This document shows, one piece after another, positions 20,832 through 32,562 of a DNA stretch of 64,000 bases. A program made the translations under genes and the position numbers. Source of the DNA: Euphorbia lathyris (Eukaryota; Streptophyta; Magnoliopsida; Malpighiales; Euphorbiaceae); contig NC_088913.1 in assembly GCF_963576675.1 (NCBI RefSeq), forward strand, positions 88,907,001-88,971,000, in the 5' to 3' direction. The notes beneath the pieces were generated by a model. It was not told the DNA's origin and did no database searches. It saw nothing but the letters and a program-made list of their open reading frames with translations. Each line of letters begins with the position of its first letter. Positions within the stretch are counted from its first letter, which is position 1.

Positions 20832-22620
20832 TGATAGGGGTATTTTACCCCTATCTTTTAGCGTGATTTACAGGATGATTTTGGATAAAATAAATAAGTT
20901 TAATTGTAAAAATAAAGTATTTTGAAGAAATAAAGAAATAAAAATAAATCTTGTACTTTTACTTTAATTCCCTCGTTTTTGATTAATTTAGGAAATAAAA
21001 ACGTCAAGCTAACTCGGCTCTTAAGTGTTGTATTTCAGGTACAAGAAATGAGCAAAAATCTACCTCATACGCGGGGCGTAGAAACCCTTACGCGGGGCGT
21101 GAAACATGATGCCAGAAATAATTGCCTTATCCGCAGGCACCATGTGGAATTGACTCAGCATACGCGGGGCGTATGACACTTGTCGGCAATAATTGGCCTA
21201 ATCCTGAAAGTCAGACTGCATTGTCTCCCAGAGTCAACCATCCATACGCGGGGCGTATCATTCTATACGCGGGGCGTATAAGACAGTTCTTCAACATAAA
21301 AAGATCAGGGACACATTTACGCGGGGCGTACCTCATCTACGCGTGGCGTAAAACACTCCAATTCTAGTAATAAACTTCAGAGACTCAAACACGCGGGGCG
21401 TACTCCAGCTACGCAGGGCGTGTTTGAGACAAGTAGACACAGAATTGGTCCACACGCAGGAGATTTCTGACGGAATGGGCAAGTACGCAGGGCGTAAACC
21501 TCCACACGCGGGGCGTATCATGGGTTTCTGCACCAAATAATGTTGCTCCATGCTTGTACTTTATGAAATTACCAACTTGCCCTTGCTTGATGTCTATAAA
21601 TAGATAGCTCCTAAACTTCATTAGACACCAATTACATACTAGAGAGCTATACTATACTATTTTCTTTCCTTGTAATTTAGATTCAAGTTTGTTGTAGTTA
21701 AACTCTCCCCCTCGAGAGCTTGTTCGGTTGCTCCGATGTTCCATCGAAGTTCCGCTCCATCATTCATCACCAAGCTCGAGAGTTCCACCTCTACGACCTA
21801 GGAGACGGCTTTGAGTCCGGTTAGCTAGTTCCAAGGGCGGATTCTCCCTTTTTACTTGCTAATTAGCTTGTACTCTTCCTATGTACTAGGCGTGGTTGTA
21901 TTTCATCTATACACTTTCCATATTTATAATTTATGATTCATAATCTCTATTTCCCTTTACGTGTTGATGTTTATTGCTTGTTTTGACATTGATAATTGAC
22001 TATTGTGTAGGAGCACGCGATTACCGCCGCCATCCGGGCTATCTTTAGGGAATTATATAGGTGTTGCCTTACCGGAAGTGACGCTCCGGAAACCGTAGGA
22101 ATTGACAAACCACGGAACTTACGGGCCCTAATTTCTAGTTCCCCCGCATTAGACACGCCTTGACTAGGAATCACATAGTCTAAGTACTTCACGGGTCGGT
22201 CTTACTATACTTGGTCATCTTTGCAAGAATAAACCATTTTCCGTATACATTTAGAGTCGTTATTTATCGTAGTTATAACTTATCGTACACATCCCACTTC
22301 ATAGAGTTTTAGCTACACAAACCTGTGTCGCCAATAGCTAGGAATAGTGTGTAATTGTGTCTTACTTTACCCCAAAGTAATCACCGCTTAAATAACATAT
22401 GAAACCGAGTAGTTTAATACTTGTAATTATAAATCCCGTGGATTCGATACCCGGTCTTAACCGGATTATTACTTGATACGACGGGGTACACTTGCCCCTA
22501 AGTAGTCGTGACGTCTAGTGAATTTAGAGCACTTATAAAGATAAAATCCATAGTCCCGTAGCTCACTCATATCGCAACAACATCCGTATAAACAACACAC
22601 CGCTAGACGACGCGCTATCA
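20832..22620 (+). repeat. Ath-C LTR 2
   Basis: 1789 bp, TGATAGGGG...GCGCTATCA, colinear with LTR 1. The palindrome array (21068-21517) has eleven units because one pair has collapsed to a single unit by loss of 21 bp. TATA box at 21595, again 77 bp after the array. It is followed by another primer site and gag rather than by flanking DNA. Confidence 0.93.
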
Positions 22621-22626
22621 AGTTTT

Positions 22627-22645
22627 TGGCGCCGTTGCCGGGGAT
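22627..22645 (+). other. Ath-C primer binding site, second internal copy
   Basis: TGGCGCCGTTGCCGGGGAT is a perfect complement of the plant tRNA-Asp 3' end. It lies directly after LTR 2, showing that LTR 2 also acts as the 5' LTR of a second internal region. Confidence 0.88.
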
Positions 22646-22774
22646 TTATAATTTCCTACAATATTAGACAAAAACGTTTCATTGTTAGTTTAAGCATTCT
22701 TTTTGTATAAATTGTCTATATATACGTTTACTAACCTTATTCTTTTTGTTGATAATTTGATTTTCGTTTACTTT

Positions 22775-23609
22775 ATGCACACCCGATCTAAGAGTGATTC
22801 TCTCGTACCTATTGATCTCGAAATCGAACGTACTCTTTGTAGGTTACGTAGAGAAAGAATGGCAAACCCCAACGTCGAGACCAACCAGCCCAACGGAAAC
22901 CCAAGGCCACCCGTGAACAACATCCGTGGAGTCAATGACACGCGTTCAATGATGGAAATCCTTGCACCGCATCGTCCCCAAAACCGAAACGGTATTGTTG
23001 CCCCCACCATTCCGGCCAACACATATGAGATCAAGACCGGGATGATCCAACTAATCCAACAATGCGGTCAATTCGGAGGGGAACTCCATGAGAACCCCAA
23101 CGAACATTTGGATAAATTTCTTATGTGTGCCGATACTTCTCGGCAAAATGGTGTTCCCGTTGAGGCTGTGAGACTAAAATTGTTTCCTTTTTCGTTGATA
23201 GGACAAGCGCTGGAGTGGCTACACTCATTGGAGGCGGGATCTATCACGTCATGGGAAGAACTCGAAAAGGATTTCCTTTCCTACTACTTTCCACCGTCCA
23301 AAACAGTCAAGTTGCGGTCCGATATCACATCCTTTAGGCAGTTGGAATGCGAGGCCCTCCACGCAGCTTGTGCCCGATTCCGGAAGCTGCTCCGAAACTG
23401 CCCCCACCACGACATCCCAAAGCACGACTTGGTAAGTACCTTTTACCACAGGTTAACCCCCACTAACCGTGCGACTGTTGATTCCGCTGCAGGAGGGGAT
23501 CTATTTCGGAAATCAGCTAGTGAGGCCTACGAGCTCATTCACGAGCTCGCGAGGAAAAGTGTGCAATGGCAAGAGGATCGGTTTTCCGGCCCGTCGCGAC
23601 ACCAGACAT
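22775..23609 (+). pseudogene. Ath-C gag (copy 2), 3'-truncated
   Basis: Nearly identical to 15210-16044 but without the codon-71 stop, so the frame is open from the ATG (MHTRSKSDSLV) through the gag core to the break at 23609/23610. There the sequence switches in mid-gag to the LTR of Ath-A. The open frame continues by chance to 23668. The zinc knuckle and everything after it is lost. Confidence 0.85.
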
Positions 23610-24493
23610 GTCCTCACTCCCTAGGCGCAAATTTCAACCTACAAAATGCCCAAACTACCCCTAACTAAGCCTGCACTATAAATAGAACAGGATGTCATCT
23701 TTGTTAGGTCACTTCCTTTTCCCTTTTCGTTCTTCTCTTTTTCTTTCCTTGTATTAGTTTTTATTATTTTTTATTTACTTCGATTGTAACAGTTCTTTAG
23801 CTTCTTGAAGATTGAAATAGGAGAGTCCTCTCCTAATTTGTAATCAGAATCAGACGAAATCGGGTTTTATATTCCTAATTCCTTATTCTGTCTCTTACTT
23901 TTTGCTTATTTGAATTAATGATGATTCGGGCTTATAATGCGTGGTATAATTGCTTGTTTAGTTTAACTATGAACTAATCCCTAACCAATCTGGGATGGGG
24001 ATGATTTGATTGCATAACCATGTATGATTAGGGATTTAGTTTACTGGATTGTTTCCAATTGATTAGATTATGCGAGCTTAATGTCTTAGATTTGTCAGGG
24101 ATAGGATGATTGCTAGAATGAGATTCGATGATAATCAACTAGCCTGACATAGCAGAACCTAATGCATTGAGTCTGACAAATTTAGGATTGCAGATAGGTA
24201 GTTACCTGACCAAGAAACTACCTAATCCGAATTAGCATAATCTGACCTTGCTAGAGACCACTAGGAGTGCAGGCTAGTGGCTGGGCTACGACTTTAGCCT
24301 TAATCACCACAGACCCTAATGCTTTGCATGCCCTAGGTTATATGCCTAATCAAGCCGAACAATTGTGTGCCTACCTTGGGCCGACTAGTTGTGATAAATA
24401 GTCCTTGTGGTTCGATCCTGTGCTTAGCACTGTATTACTTGCTGCGATAGGATACACTTGTCCTATTAACCGCTATATAATTTACGAGCATCA
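23610..24493 (+). repeat. Ath-A 5' LTR, left-truncated
   Basis: Matches 32496-33627 of the right LTR from GTCCTCACTCCCTAGGCGC to the terminal GAGCATCA. Its first ~420 bp, including the palindrome array, are missing. It lacks 248 bp that are present at 33244-33491 of the right LTR; the break has CCG on both sides. TATA box TATAAATA at 23677. Confidence 0.88.
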
Positions 24494-24499
24494 AGTTTT

Positions 24500-24518
24500 T
24501 GGCGCCGTTGCCGGGGAC
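24500..24518 (+). other. Ath-A primer binding site (tRNA-Asp type)
   Basis: TGGCGCCGTTGCCGGGGAC six bases after the LTR end; complements the tRNA-Asp 3' end. Confidence 0.88.
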
Positions 24519-24555
24519 TATTTTTGTTTATAACTAGTTTACTTTTGGTGATAGG

Positions 24556-26624
24556 TGTTGGGGTTTAGTGTCCTATAGACAATTGTTGCAGGATACAAAC
24601 TTATTGTAAAAGAATTGTTCTTTATATCATTTGTTTTAATAAGATATATGTTTTATAACTATATAAAGGAAATCCCTTTTAAAGTACTAAATAAAGTCTA
24701 ATAAAAGGAAATCCGTAAGTTTGTTTAGAGTGATTATAAAGTGTTCATACAAGCATGAAGTGAGACAAAACTTTATAATAAACTGATAAACTTAAAACCA
24801 CCCCAAGTCAAGTGATATGTTTAGGATTGATATATCACTGTTGAGACTTGTATGTAACAATGTCTTCTGTCCGACAGAAAGCTGATCTCACAAGCTTCAT
24901 ATATATAGATATCTGGACAGTTACATAGATCCGATGAAACGTCGTTCATTAGGATTGGGGATCCGATTTGAGATAACAGGATGGGTAGATTCGTCCTTGT
25001 CACCTGTTCATCTCATTGGTATTAATAGGTATAACTAATCCTCAGACTCAAAGGAATGTTAATTGGTCATCCTGAATTACTGAATGTGAGACTTTGATCC
25101 TGCGGTCCCACGATCCTTAACAGAGATGACTCTGGGATGTGAACTGCAAAGGTTGGGTGTCACAGGAGGTAATGTCAGGGTAGTTATACATTGGATTGAG
25201 CATTTATCACTCCCAATGAATGGGAGATACGTCCAAGGATCGCTTGTGGAAGACTCGACTCTAAATCCTTGCAAGGTGATAGCTTAAGAGTAGAAATACA
25301 GATTTCACTTAACCTATCTATTTGAGTGACTCGGCCTGTACAAGTAAAACGAACGTCTCGCTATATGTGACTTGACATCATCCATAGTCATAAGATTCAG
25401 TTCAAGGATGTAGTTGATAAAGGATCGAATTATACTGTAACTAATACGGAAGGGTTAACGGCAGAATCAACCTGTCTTCTTAACGGACTCTGGGGGAATG
25501 ATTACGGACATGCCGATAACATGCTCTGTTCATCATTCCGTTATGCAAGGATTAAATATAATTCTTGAAGAAATTAATTTAATAGTTGCATACGGCCAGA
25601 AGTAGTAAGAACCTAATGGATCACACATAAGACTTGGAAACAAAAAGAGAGATGGATATGATTAATAGATGGAAGCCCAATTGAGCCCAATAAGGCCCAC
25701 ATATAGGAAGGGGGTCGAAATTTATGTGTATTAGGGGAAGGAATTAATTTATTCCACTCTTCCTAATTTGATTAGGATTGTGAAATTAAATTAATTAAGA
25801 GATAATCAAGTTAGGAGTTTTAATTAGATTAATATACTCCTATTATTATCTAACTAGGTTATTTATTATTATCCTAATTATATTGGATATATAGTAAGAT
25901 AATAATTAGAAATCCTATTCCGAATTGGATTCCTATTAAGTAACCTATTCCTATCTAATAAGGGTTTAGAGACAAGCTAATATATATACCCCCTTCCCTT
26001 TGGAATTTCGATACATGCTTCTTCCTCCCCTACTTGAGTTTTTCAAAAATTGCATTTAGAGAGAGAAAGTGAATTCCCATCCCCAAGTTCGTGGACAAGA
26101 ATTCATACGGCATTCCATCGATTGATTAATCTTATTCATCCCTCTTTCTCTTTGATCTTGTGTTGGTTTATTAGAAGCAATCTATTTTGGTTGCATCTCA
26201 TAAGGGTTGATTCTAACTTAATCTCACCGTGTTCACGAAAGAAGAAAAACAATCAAAATGGAGAAATTCGTTTTTCTTCGCCTACATCAGGTCAGTTCAC
26301 TATTTCGAGGATGCCCGGAGATTGAACCGTCGGATCGTCGCGATTTTTGGACAGTAGCTTCTAGACATATTCTTCCACGTTTCCACCGAAGGGATTGTCG
26401 TTCGGAGGTCTAGAAGGTCTGTTTCGGATAGGGGCAGATTGATAAACAGTTTATATCTCCTATGAAGTTGTGGGCACTTCGTTTGCAACGGTAGATTGAT
26501 CATCGAAAGGTATTTCTTCTTATCCCTATTTATATGAAATAACGATTGACGGATCCTATGGTTAAAAGGAAGTAGGCTAAAAATTTTATATTTCCGCTGC
26601 TATACCTTAGCCCTATTTCCAACA
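24556..26624 (+). repeat. Solo Copia LTR (Cop family) inside Ath-A
   Basis: 2069 bp, TGTTGGGGTTTAGTGTCC...ATTTCCAACA, the only plus-strand LTR of the Cop family here. It is flanked by a perfect 5-bp target duplication ATAGG (24551-24555 and 26625-26629), and Ath-A resumes on both sides, so this is a true solo LTR. TATATATA at 25981 is a promoter candidate. It is longer than the Cop-2 (1863 bp) and Cop-3 (1733 bp) LTRs. Confidence 0.95.
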
Positions 26625-26738
26625 ATAGGTTTATATAATTGTTTGGAATTCCAAGAACCGAGGTTCTGGGAATTACTCATCATTGCATCTTGATTCTTAA
26701 GCTGATATTGTTCTTGCAGGACGTAAAAGGGGGACTCA

Positions 26739-27478
26739 ATGGCCGAAGATCCGTCGGTCATGGAGTTGTTGAGGGCAAAGCGGCCTATAAGCACCTCTGG
26801 CATCCTCGATCCGACAATAACAGCAATGTCATTTGAAATCAGACCAACAATGATTTAGATGATCTAGAACTTGGGACAGTTCAGTGGGGATTACTATGAA
26901 GATCCTAACTCACATCTTGACAAATTCATGGAATACTGCAGCACTTTCAAGTGCGAAGATGTCACTTCTGAACAGCTCTTCCAAAAGCTGTTTAGATTTT
27001 CTCTGAAAGAAGAAGCTGCAGAATGGCTACAATCCATTGAGCCAGGGTCTCTCACTGACTGGGACACTACAGTATCAGCGTTTCTAGCAAAGTACTTCCC
27101 TCTGTCAAAGACTGCACAATTCAGAAGCGACATCACCTCGTTTAGGCAGTCCGACAGTGAGAACTTGCATCTAGCCTGGGAAAGGTTCCAGAAGTTGTTA
27201 AGACGGTGCCCCCACCATGGTTACCAGCGGTACCAGCTTGTTGACATGTTCTACTTAGGAATATCTCCTGTCAGCCGCGCCTTTCTAGATGCAGCAGCGG
27301 GAGGAAATCTATTCAATAAGACTGCAGTTCAAGCGTACAATCTGATGAAAGAATTATCTGAACGAAGTGCATGTTGGCAAGTTGAGAAGCCGGCTCCAAG
27401 AAGAGGCACAACAGCCGAAGAGTTCCCTGCAATATTTTTAGAATCAAATCATCAAATAGCAGCGTTTACAGAAATTGA
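26739..27478 (+). pseudogene. Ath-A gag
   Basis: Starts MAEDPSVMELLRAKRP at the first ATG after the leader. Stops at codons 40 and 43 (26856, 26865) interrupt the N-terminus; from 26871 it is open. The gag core reads GQFSGDYYEDPNSHLDKFME, EWLQSIEPGSLTDWDTTVSA and FRQSDSENLHLAWERFQKLL, homologous to Ath-C gag but clearly diverged. The frame ends shortly after QVEKPAPRR, where sequence jumps to the RNase H domain; zinc knuckle, protease and RT are missing. Confidence 0.85.
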
Positions 27479-28110
27479 TTAAAGCTCCCATAATGGTTAG
27501 TCCCAACTGGGATTTACCATTCGAGCTAATGTGTGATGCCAGTGACACAACTGTAGGTGCATGCTTAGGTCAAAAAGTGGATAAAATTTGCCGACCAATT
27601 TCATATGCTAGTATAACTTTGAATGACGCTCAATTAAATTATACCACCACAGAAAAAGAGTTATTAGCTGTGATTTTTGCACTTGACAAGTTTCGTTCAT
27701 ATTTGGTGCTTTCAAAAGTTATTGTTTACACTGACCATGCTGCATTGAGGTATTTGTTTTCAAAACAGGATGCCAAACCTAGACTCTTTAGGTGGATTCT
27801 ATTACTGCAGGAGTTTGATCTAGAGATACGAGATAAGAAAGGAGTTGAAAATGTGGTTGCTGATCATCTTTCTAGATTGGAACAAAAGGAGGTGGATACA
27901 GACACCGATGCAGAAATCCAGGAGACATTTCCCGACGAGCACTTACTGTCAATCAGACATGTCCCTTGGTTTGCCGATTTTGCTAATTTCCTTGTAGGAA
28001 AGATGATCCCTCCAGACCTCTCTTACCAGTAGAGGAGGAAGTTCCTGCACGACTCAAAGCAGTACCTCTGGGATGATCCCTACCTATTCAAGGTTTGTGG
28101 AGACAACATT
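27475..28110 (+). pseudogene. Ath-A RNase H and integrase linker
   Basis: Ty3/gypsy RNase H with [33 protein letters not shown] (first catalytic Asp), [16 protein letters not shown] (Glu) and [11 protein letters not shown] (Asp), then [10 protein letters not shown]. The open frame stops at 28032 (TAG). The reading continues as a tail (LHDSKQYLWDDPYLFKVCGDN) up to the insertion of the solo LTR at 28111. Confidence 0.87.
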
Positions 28111-29442
28111 TGTTGGTCCCTTGTAAGGTTGCAAATATAGTTCCAAGGGGGGGGTTAGGAACTATTTTACCTTTTTAAATGATTAGGGCAAATTTATTTT
28201 TCTTAAGAAAAGATTATATGACAGCGGCGCTGAGCAATCAGCAAGACACTGGCTTAGTCAACTAGTGACTAGGTCAATTTCGTTGCTTAAGTCAGGAAAT
28301 AGCACTTAGAGTCTATTCCTGAACTAATTCGTTTGCAGCGCACAACTCAGCTTGACCTCTTTTACTTGGTCAGTTTTAGTTTGTTTTAAGCAAGCAATAT
28401 GTTAAGGAGTTAAGGGTTAGAAATACTTCACTCAGCGGAGTTATCCAGGTTCGGCTTCTTCTAAGCCTACGTCCTATCCCCGGAACACGTTCCGAGATTT
28501 CCAATTCACTACTGAGCTCTTTAAAGGTAGAGACTCGAAAACCCTTTACAAATCAGAAGCTGAGTATAACAAGAGTACCTTCCTCTATACCTCTACTCAC
28601 TTCTATTCTAATTCACTAAGTACTTAAAACCGAGTACTCAGCTTCTCCTTTCTAATTCTAGAAATGATTAAGATTTGTCCTAAACAACAATTGCTAGAAC
28701 ACCTTAGATGATTGAAGATCAATCACTCTAGACTTTTACGCAAATATGAAATTTGTTGTGTAAGATTTGCTTTGCTTTTGTATGCAGAACTTTTGTATGC
28801 TTTTGGTCAGCGTAACGGCTATTGCTCAAAGTTCTGTGTAGAATGAGGATTCTGAATGCTCTATTTATAGAGAGCTATGAGAGCTTCGAAATAACCGTTG
28901 GAGGGAAACGGCTTCATGTCGCTTTCACTCAGTCTGTTCAGCAGTTCTCTTAGCCAATCAGATTCCAGCATCTTCTGTTCTTCAGTCAGTGTGGTAGTAT
29001 GTTCCTCCAAATCGGGTAATGTCAAACAGACAGCTTTCTGCGTCTTCTGTTCTTTACCAAAAGAGGAAATACTTGGTCTGGAAGTTGCTTTGTGGTCAGC
29101 GGCTGTCTTGTACGTTTTGTCGAGACAGCTCAGCAGCTTCATGCCGAAGTTGTCTACGTGGATCTTCTCGATCCTTTATTGCTGAGCTGCGTTTCAATAC
29201 TCAACGGCAGTGTTTTGAAACACGCGGGCTGAGTGGCCTTGGCCTTGTTTGACTTGGGCTTTGACTTCCATATAGGGCTTGGGCCTTATGATCTTTATGT
29301 CTTATAACAATTATAAACTCAACATTGCACAAACACATTAGTAACAATAAATCAAAGCATTTAAACTTAATGTGTTATAGAATATTTAATTATACTTAAA
29401 TAATTTTGTCAAATCAAAATCTTGTGGAAAGGTGTTTCAACA
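28111..29442 (-). repeat. Solo SIRE-like Copia LTR inside Ath-A
   Basis: 1332 bp. On the minus strand it runs from TGTTGAAACACC (29442) to GGGACCAACA (28111), the same LTR as at 56170-57508. Flanks are ACATT (28106-28110) and ACATC (29443-29447), a 5-bp target duplication with one change. Ath-A coding resumes directly (GDN | [10 protein letters not shown]). TATA box on the minus strand at 28862-28869. Confidence 0.93.
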
Positions 29443-30554
29443 ACATCATCCGTCGGTGCATTCCTGAGGAGGAGGTAGCTTCCGTCCTTGCATTCTGTCA
29501 TTTTAAAGAAGTAGGTGGCCACCATGCTGCGGACAGAACTGCAGCTAAGGTACTCCAGAGTGGGTTCTATTGGCCCACAATCTTCCATGACGCTTTTAAT
29601 TTTGTTAAAAACTGTGATAAGTGTCAACGAACTGGTAACATTTCACAGAGACATGCCATGACTATGAAACCAATTTTAGTCTGTGAAATCTTTGATGTTT
29701 GGGGGATAGACTTGATGGGACCTTTCCCGAAGTCGTTCAATAACGAGTACATCCTTGTAGCCGTGGACTACGTTTCTAAATGGGTGGAGGTTGTAGCCCT
29801 GCCTAGTAATGATGCGCGGGCTGTCATCCGATTCTTGCAAAAGAATATCTTCACACGGTTTGGCACCCCCCGCACCATTATTAGCGATGGCGGGTCTCAT
29901 TTTTGTAACCAAGCTTTTAAACAGGTCCTGCATAAATACGGGGTCACTCATAAAGTGGCTACCCCATATCATCCCCAGACCAGTGGTCAAGTTGAAGTGT
30001 CAAATAGAGAGATCAAAACCATTCTTGAAAAAATAGTAAATTCCTCTAGGCATAATTGGTCACTCAAATTAGATGATGCCTTGTGGGCATATAGGACACC
30101 ATTCAGGCTAGTTTACGGTAAGGCATGTCATCTCCCTGTAGAACTCGAACATAAAGCCTACTGGGCTACCCGTTTTCTAAACTTTGATACACGAGTTATA
30201 GGTGAGAAATGGTTATTGTAGCTTGATGCCCTGGAAGAGTTCAGGCTCAGTGCCTATGAGAATTCACGGATCTACAAGGAGAGGATGAAAAGATGGCATG
30301 ACAAGAGAATAATCAAACGCCACTTTGAGGTAGGGGATAAGGTTTTACTGTACAACTCTAGGCAGCGATTATTCCCTGGTAAGCTGAAGTCGAGGTGGTA
30401 TGGACCGTTTGAGGTCACCCAGTTATTCTCCTCCGGAGCAGTCGAGATCACAGACGGCCACAATGCCCCTTTCAAGGTCAACGGGCAGCGTCTGAAAATT
30501 TATGAAGATAACTTGGGCGTAGTGGAAACACTGCGTTACATAGAGGCCCCCTGA
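29443..30554 (+). pseudogene. Ath-A integrase
   Basis: Contains the H2C2 zinc finger ([15 protein letters not shown]... NCDKCQRTG) and the rve core DDE residues in GIDLMGPF (Asp), IISDGGSHF (Asp) and [16 protein letters not shown] (Glu). [18 protein letters not shown] lacks about nine residues that relatives carry between WAYRT and PFRLVYG. A TAG at 30219 interrupts the frame; the C-terminal part (RIYKERMKRWHDK, FEVGDKVLLYNSRQRLFPGK, RWYGPFEV) continues in frame to the stop at 30554. No chromodomain, as expected for Athila. It would insert cDNA, but this copy is truncated. Confidence 0.88.
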
Positions 30555-32073
30555 GGGAGTTTTTCCTATCCTATCTCTTTTCTTTCACTTACTGTTCAAT
30601 TTCATAAATATGCATCTTTTGGAATTAAATGCATGATTTAGTGTGGGGGAGGAGGCAATAGGATAGGACATTTTGTACATGTACCAATTGCATGTTTTAT
30701 GCCACTATTTGTATTTGTGTTTTGTGGCATGTTTAGCTTTTGCTTTCAATATTTTGCTTTTAGTAGTTAGAAATAAAAAGAATCTTAGGCAGTTGATTTT
30801 TGATGCATCTAGCAATCCTGACATTACAGTTGAAATTGTGCTTTGAAAGTCTGAAAGCTCAGTTGAAATCGATGCATGCAAGCAAAAACTTGTGAACAAC
30901 ATTTGAGTCTCTAAAGAGTGTTATTTAACTAAGATTGACATGGAACGTTTCGTTAGGTGAGGCTAGGATTTTTGCAAATAACCCCTAAATTGTGAGCTAG
31001 AGCCTAAAGGTCAATATTTTAGACTCATTTTTAGGAACAATCGATCTCTTAGGTGTGGGATTACAGTTATTGTCATTATGCTCAGAGGAATTGCATCCAA
31101 TACTGGTTGAATATTGTGTTATAATTGAACTTGAAATGATTAGGCAATCTAGGTTTAGCCCTTTGTGAACTTAGCCTATTCTTTGATTAGCCAAAATCCC
31201 TTACCAATTCCACTAGATAAGCCCCTTTGAGCCTTATTTACCCATTTTCTTTGATCAACCTTGTTACAAGCCCTTAGCCTTCCTAAATACCCTTTCTCAC
31301 CCAAGTTAATTGACTCAATTTCGGTTAGAAAATCCTTAGGCACACATCCTTCAAATTTCCATTAGCTACCATTGAAAGGTTGTAATTCTAAATAGAAGAA
31401 GTAACCAATTCAAATTGACCCTTTGTCCCCTCTATCTCAAAAGAAAAGAAAAGAAATATATATGGTTCAAAATTGAACCGAATTAATTATAGAGGAAATG
31501 ATAAAAGGCATTCTTTAATTACTTCCCAAACTGAAATAAATCAACCTTGAGCTTCTATCTCGCATATAGCGGGAAAAGTGCCAATTTTTGCAAAAAAAAT
31601 TCCAGCTAGTTGAGTCATTAACTTTTTGCCTAAATTCCCTTTTTCCTACCCCCAAACCTTAGCCTATGTTACAACCCTTTGAAGACCTATAATCTTGTTT
31701 GATTGTGATGCGTAATTTCGACTGGATGGATGATGCAATTTCAACGTGACCATTTTGTGCAATAGACTGTAGAGCGTTCGCCAAATTCATATTTCACCCA
31801 AACACTTGAGTGCAAGAGCGACCACCTGTGAGCTAGCAATCGTAGTCCTCGCCTTTTCATTTTCGCAAAGTGTTGGTTGATAAAACTAATTAATCAGTTT
31901 TAGAGATTTATCTGAGGTTCACTTTGTTTTTAATTGTAACTTGAGTAGTCTGAGACGTATAGATGATAAAAGTGCAGTGGATCTTTGTCTGTGTACGGGA
32001 GCTATTTGTTGAGTTTCCGTTGCCTTTGATTCTTTCTTGCTTGCGGACAAGCAAGATTCAAGTGTGGGGGGGT
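30555..32073 (+). other. Ath-A 3' noncoding region and polypurine tract
   Basis: 1.5 kb with no supportable ORF. It ends with TTGCGGACAAGCAAGATTC and the polypurine tract AGTGTGGGGGGGT directly before the LTR. Unlike Ath-C there is no ORF2 and no palindrome module here. Confidence 0.75.
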
Positions 32074-32358
32074 TGATAGCTCCCATTTATATAGGGTTTT
32101 TAGGATTGTTTTAGCTCGTTTTTGCTTTATTTCCATTCAATATCAGTATCATTTTGCTATCTTTCAGTTAAAATCAGTAATTTCCATTATTTATGGCATT
32201 TTCTGTATTTTCAGGTGTTTTGGGAATGTTTGAGCATTTTCGAACCAGACCCGTGCCCTGTGGAGCACCTCCGGACAATTCAGGGACCATTGGAGCAAAT
32301 TTCGGAAGTCTAGGGACCAAAACAAAGAAAAACCGGACGCAGCCCCAATTTAGTGCCT

Positions 32359-32485
32359 GTCTCGTCTAGGCACTGCCCGTCTCGACGAGACGAGGCGGGC
32401 CGATGGTTCCCAAAGGGAACCATCGCGTGGTGTCTCAACGAGACGCCTAGTGTCTCATCGAGACACCCTCTTGTCTCGACGAGAT
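32359..32485 (+). promoter_or_regulatory. 13-bp palindrome array in Ath-A LTR
   Basis: GTCTCGACGAGAC and variants (6-bp arms, one central base) start at 32379, 32432, 32452 and 32473, with a degenerate unit at 32359. Offsets within groups are 20, 20 and 21 bp. A separate perfect inverted repeat with 11-bp arms (CGATGGTTCCC / GGGAACCATCG) around AAA lies at 32401-32425. Three units include TGTCTC, the classic auxin-response core. The last unit ends 77 bp before the TATA box. Confidence 0.75.
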
Positions 32486-32562
32486 GAAACGCTGGGTCCT
32501 CACTCCCTAGGCGCGAATTTCAACCTGTAAAATGCCCAAACTACCCCTAACTAAGCTTGCAC

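Larger units (their letters stand above)
13246..22620 (+). mobile_element. Ath-C, pol-less Athila-like LTR element
   Basis: Two 1.8-kb LTRs around a 5.8-kb internal region that holds only gag (15210-16715) and an Athila-type ORF2 (17755-19290), plus palindrome modules and a 3' noncoding region ending in a polypurine-like tract (20818-20831). No protease, RT, RNase H or integrase motif occurs between the LTRs. It therefore looks non-autonomous, needing pol from a relative. Low LTR divergence suggests a recent origin. Confidence 0.85.

Noticed and set aside
28861..29252. Frames in the solo SIRE-like LTR
   Set aside because: The same sequence lies in LTRs at 56170-58549, where it is untranslated U3/R.
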